Source: Pseudalkalibacillus berkeleyi (lineage in GTDB: Bacteria; Bacillota; Bacilli; Bacillales; Fictibacillaceae). Taken from it: a stretch of DNA of 64,000 nucleotides. The notes under the pieces were generated by a model. That model was not told the origin of the DNA, did not search any database, and worked only from the letters and a program-made list of their open reading frames with translations. Below are positions 63,306-64,000 of this stretch, one piece after another (the stretch's first letter is position 1; every line of letters starts with the position of its first letter). Position numbers and translations under genes: made by a program. The stretch lies in the NCBI RefSeq assembly GCF_021608225.1, contig NZ_JAKIJS010000001.1, positions 2,046,001 to 2,110,000 of the forward strand, written 5' to 3'.

Positions 63306-64000
63306 ATGAATAAACAATTAATGATCTTATTAATTGGAAGAATCATTACAAACATCGCAGATAGTTTATATATGATTGCAACAATCTGGTATGTAAAGAC
63401 AACGACTGATTCCGCATTCCTAATTGGCCTAACCAGTGCGATTGCCATGTTACCAGTGACATTACAATTCCTATATGGACCGATGATCGATCGATTTTCA
63501 AAGCGCAAAATTCTGTTTTTTGCTGAAATAGGACAAGGAAGTTTAATAGCTGTCATTAGCGTGTTATTCTTCACAAATGCTTTATGGTTACCTTTACTTT
63601 TTTTCCTCATGTTCCTTGCACTAGCATTATCTGAAGCCACTTATCCAACTGAAAGTGCTTTAATTGAAAGTCTATCAGACAAGAAAGACCTTACTAAAGT
63701 AAATTCAGTATTTGCATGTTCATACCAAACATTAGACATCATTTCCGATGCCATATCTGGTATTCTGATTGTTTTTGTTGGACTAGGTGTAATTTACGTA
63801 TCCAACAGCATATTACTTATCGGTACCGGTTTACTCTTTCTATTTTACTTAAAAGTCCCAAAATCGAAGAAGGAAGACCAAACCACAAGCCTCAAATTTC
63901 TGGCGCAATACAAGAACGATTTTATCGATGGCTATCAGGTTATTAAAAAACAGCACACATTGTTGAATATCATGTTCGGAGTAATCGTAATCAATGTTAT
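63306..64000 (+). CDS. MFS transporter, 5' part, runs off right edge
   Basis: The first 231 codons of a major facilitator exporter of the DHA3/Mef-like type. About six to seven hydrophobic segments are visible, with the loop 2-3 motif GPMIDRFSKRKILFF typical of MFS drug/proton antiporters. ATG 63306 follows CGGAGGAAATCACT. The upstream leader peptide and hairpin suggest induction by a ribosome-targeting compound, in the manner of mef/erm genes; the true substrate is unknown. The C-terminal half is outside the window. Confidence 0.88.
   Translation, partial: MNKQLMILLIGRIITNIADSLYMIATIWYVKTTTDSAFLIGLTSAIAMLPVTLQFLYGPMIDRFSKRKILFFAEIGQGSLIAVISVLFFTNALWLPLLFFLMFLALALSEATYPTESALIESLSDKKDLTKVNSVFACSYQTLDIISDAISGILIVFVGLGVIYVSNSILLIGTGLLFLFYLKVPKSKKEDQTTSLKFLAQYKNDFIDGYQVIKKQHTLLNIMFGVIVINV

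Noticed and set aside
63203-63640. 145-codon minus-strand frame at the right end
   Set aside because: It is antisense to the MFS gene and its leader, lacks a ribosome site, and the plus-strand reading has clear membrane segments.

Overview
The window is a 64 kb piece of a low-GC, spore-forming member of the Bacillaceae. It is not Bacillus subtilis itself, but most gene order follows the B. subtilis pyk-to-acuC chromosome segment. Sporulation genes (ytrH, ytrI, ytfJ/gerW, an alpha/beta-type SASP, refZ), T-box control of tyrS, cre-like CcpA sites and many TTG/GTG starts preceded by strong Shine-Dalgarno sequences all fit a Bacillus-like host. I cannot fix the genus from sequence alone.

Layout. 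(1) 1-9862, minus strand: pyk (cut by the left edge) and pfkA; then an operon malic enzyme - GntR/FadR-type regulator - accD - accA with its own promoter and a perfect palindromic operator; then dnaE. (2) 9.9-12.6 kb: ytrH-ytrI, a small conserved-looking ORF, nrnA, ytpI. (3) 12.6-20 kb: ytoI, a small membrane protein, ytkL, alanine dehydrogenase, two small unknown genes, an NhaC-type antiporter, moaB, an EcsC-family gene. (4) 20.2-30.5 kb: ackA, ytxK, tpx, ytfJ/ytfI, yteJ/sppA, an NAD kinase, an amidohydrolase, an acyl-CoA synthetase. (5) 30.8-43.3 kb: SASP, thiI-nifZ, brnQ/braB, ezrA, hisJ, refZ, ytsP, a methionine gamma-lyase-like gene, rpsD with an S4-type leader, tyrS with a Tyr T-box. (6) 43.7-46.6 kb: a class A penicillin-binding protein. 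(7) 46.6-58.4 kb: an accessory block (DUF4190, PaiB, two SDR proteins, acetyltransferases, AhpD-like, Lrp, peptidase E, AlkD, amidohydrolase, and a 1033-aa acetyltransferase fused to a large unknown region). It lies where B. subtilis has tyrS directly followed by acsA. (8) 58.6-63.0 kb: acsA divergent from acuABC. (9) 63.1 kb to the right edge: an MFS exporter behind a leader that looks like a translational attenuator.

How the genes work together. The window is rich in acetyl-CoA and pyruvate metabolism: pyk/pfkA (glycolysis), malic enzyme plus AccDA (NADPH, pyruvate and malonyl-CoA for lipid synthesis), ackA (overflow to acetate), acsA with its acetylation/deacetylation pair acuA/acuC (acetate reuse), ald (alanine to pyruvate) and a branched short-chain acyl-CoA synthetase. 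Cre-like sites occur at ackA, acsA, acuA, the lyase gene and brnQ. The most interesting signals are the palindrome-controlled malic enzyme-AccDA operon, the leader-peptide/hairpin device before the MFS pump, the acetyltransferase fusion with its amidohydrolase partner, and several intergenic repeat elements with inverted ends. I saw no CRISPR array, tRNA, rRNA, transposase or phage gene.
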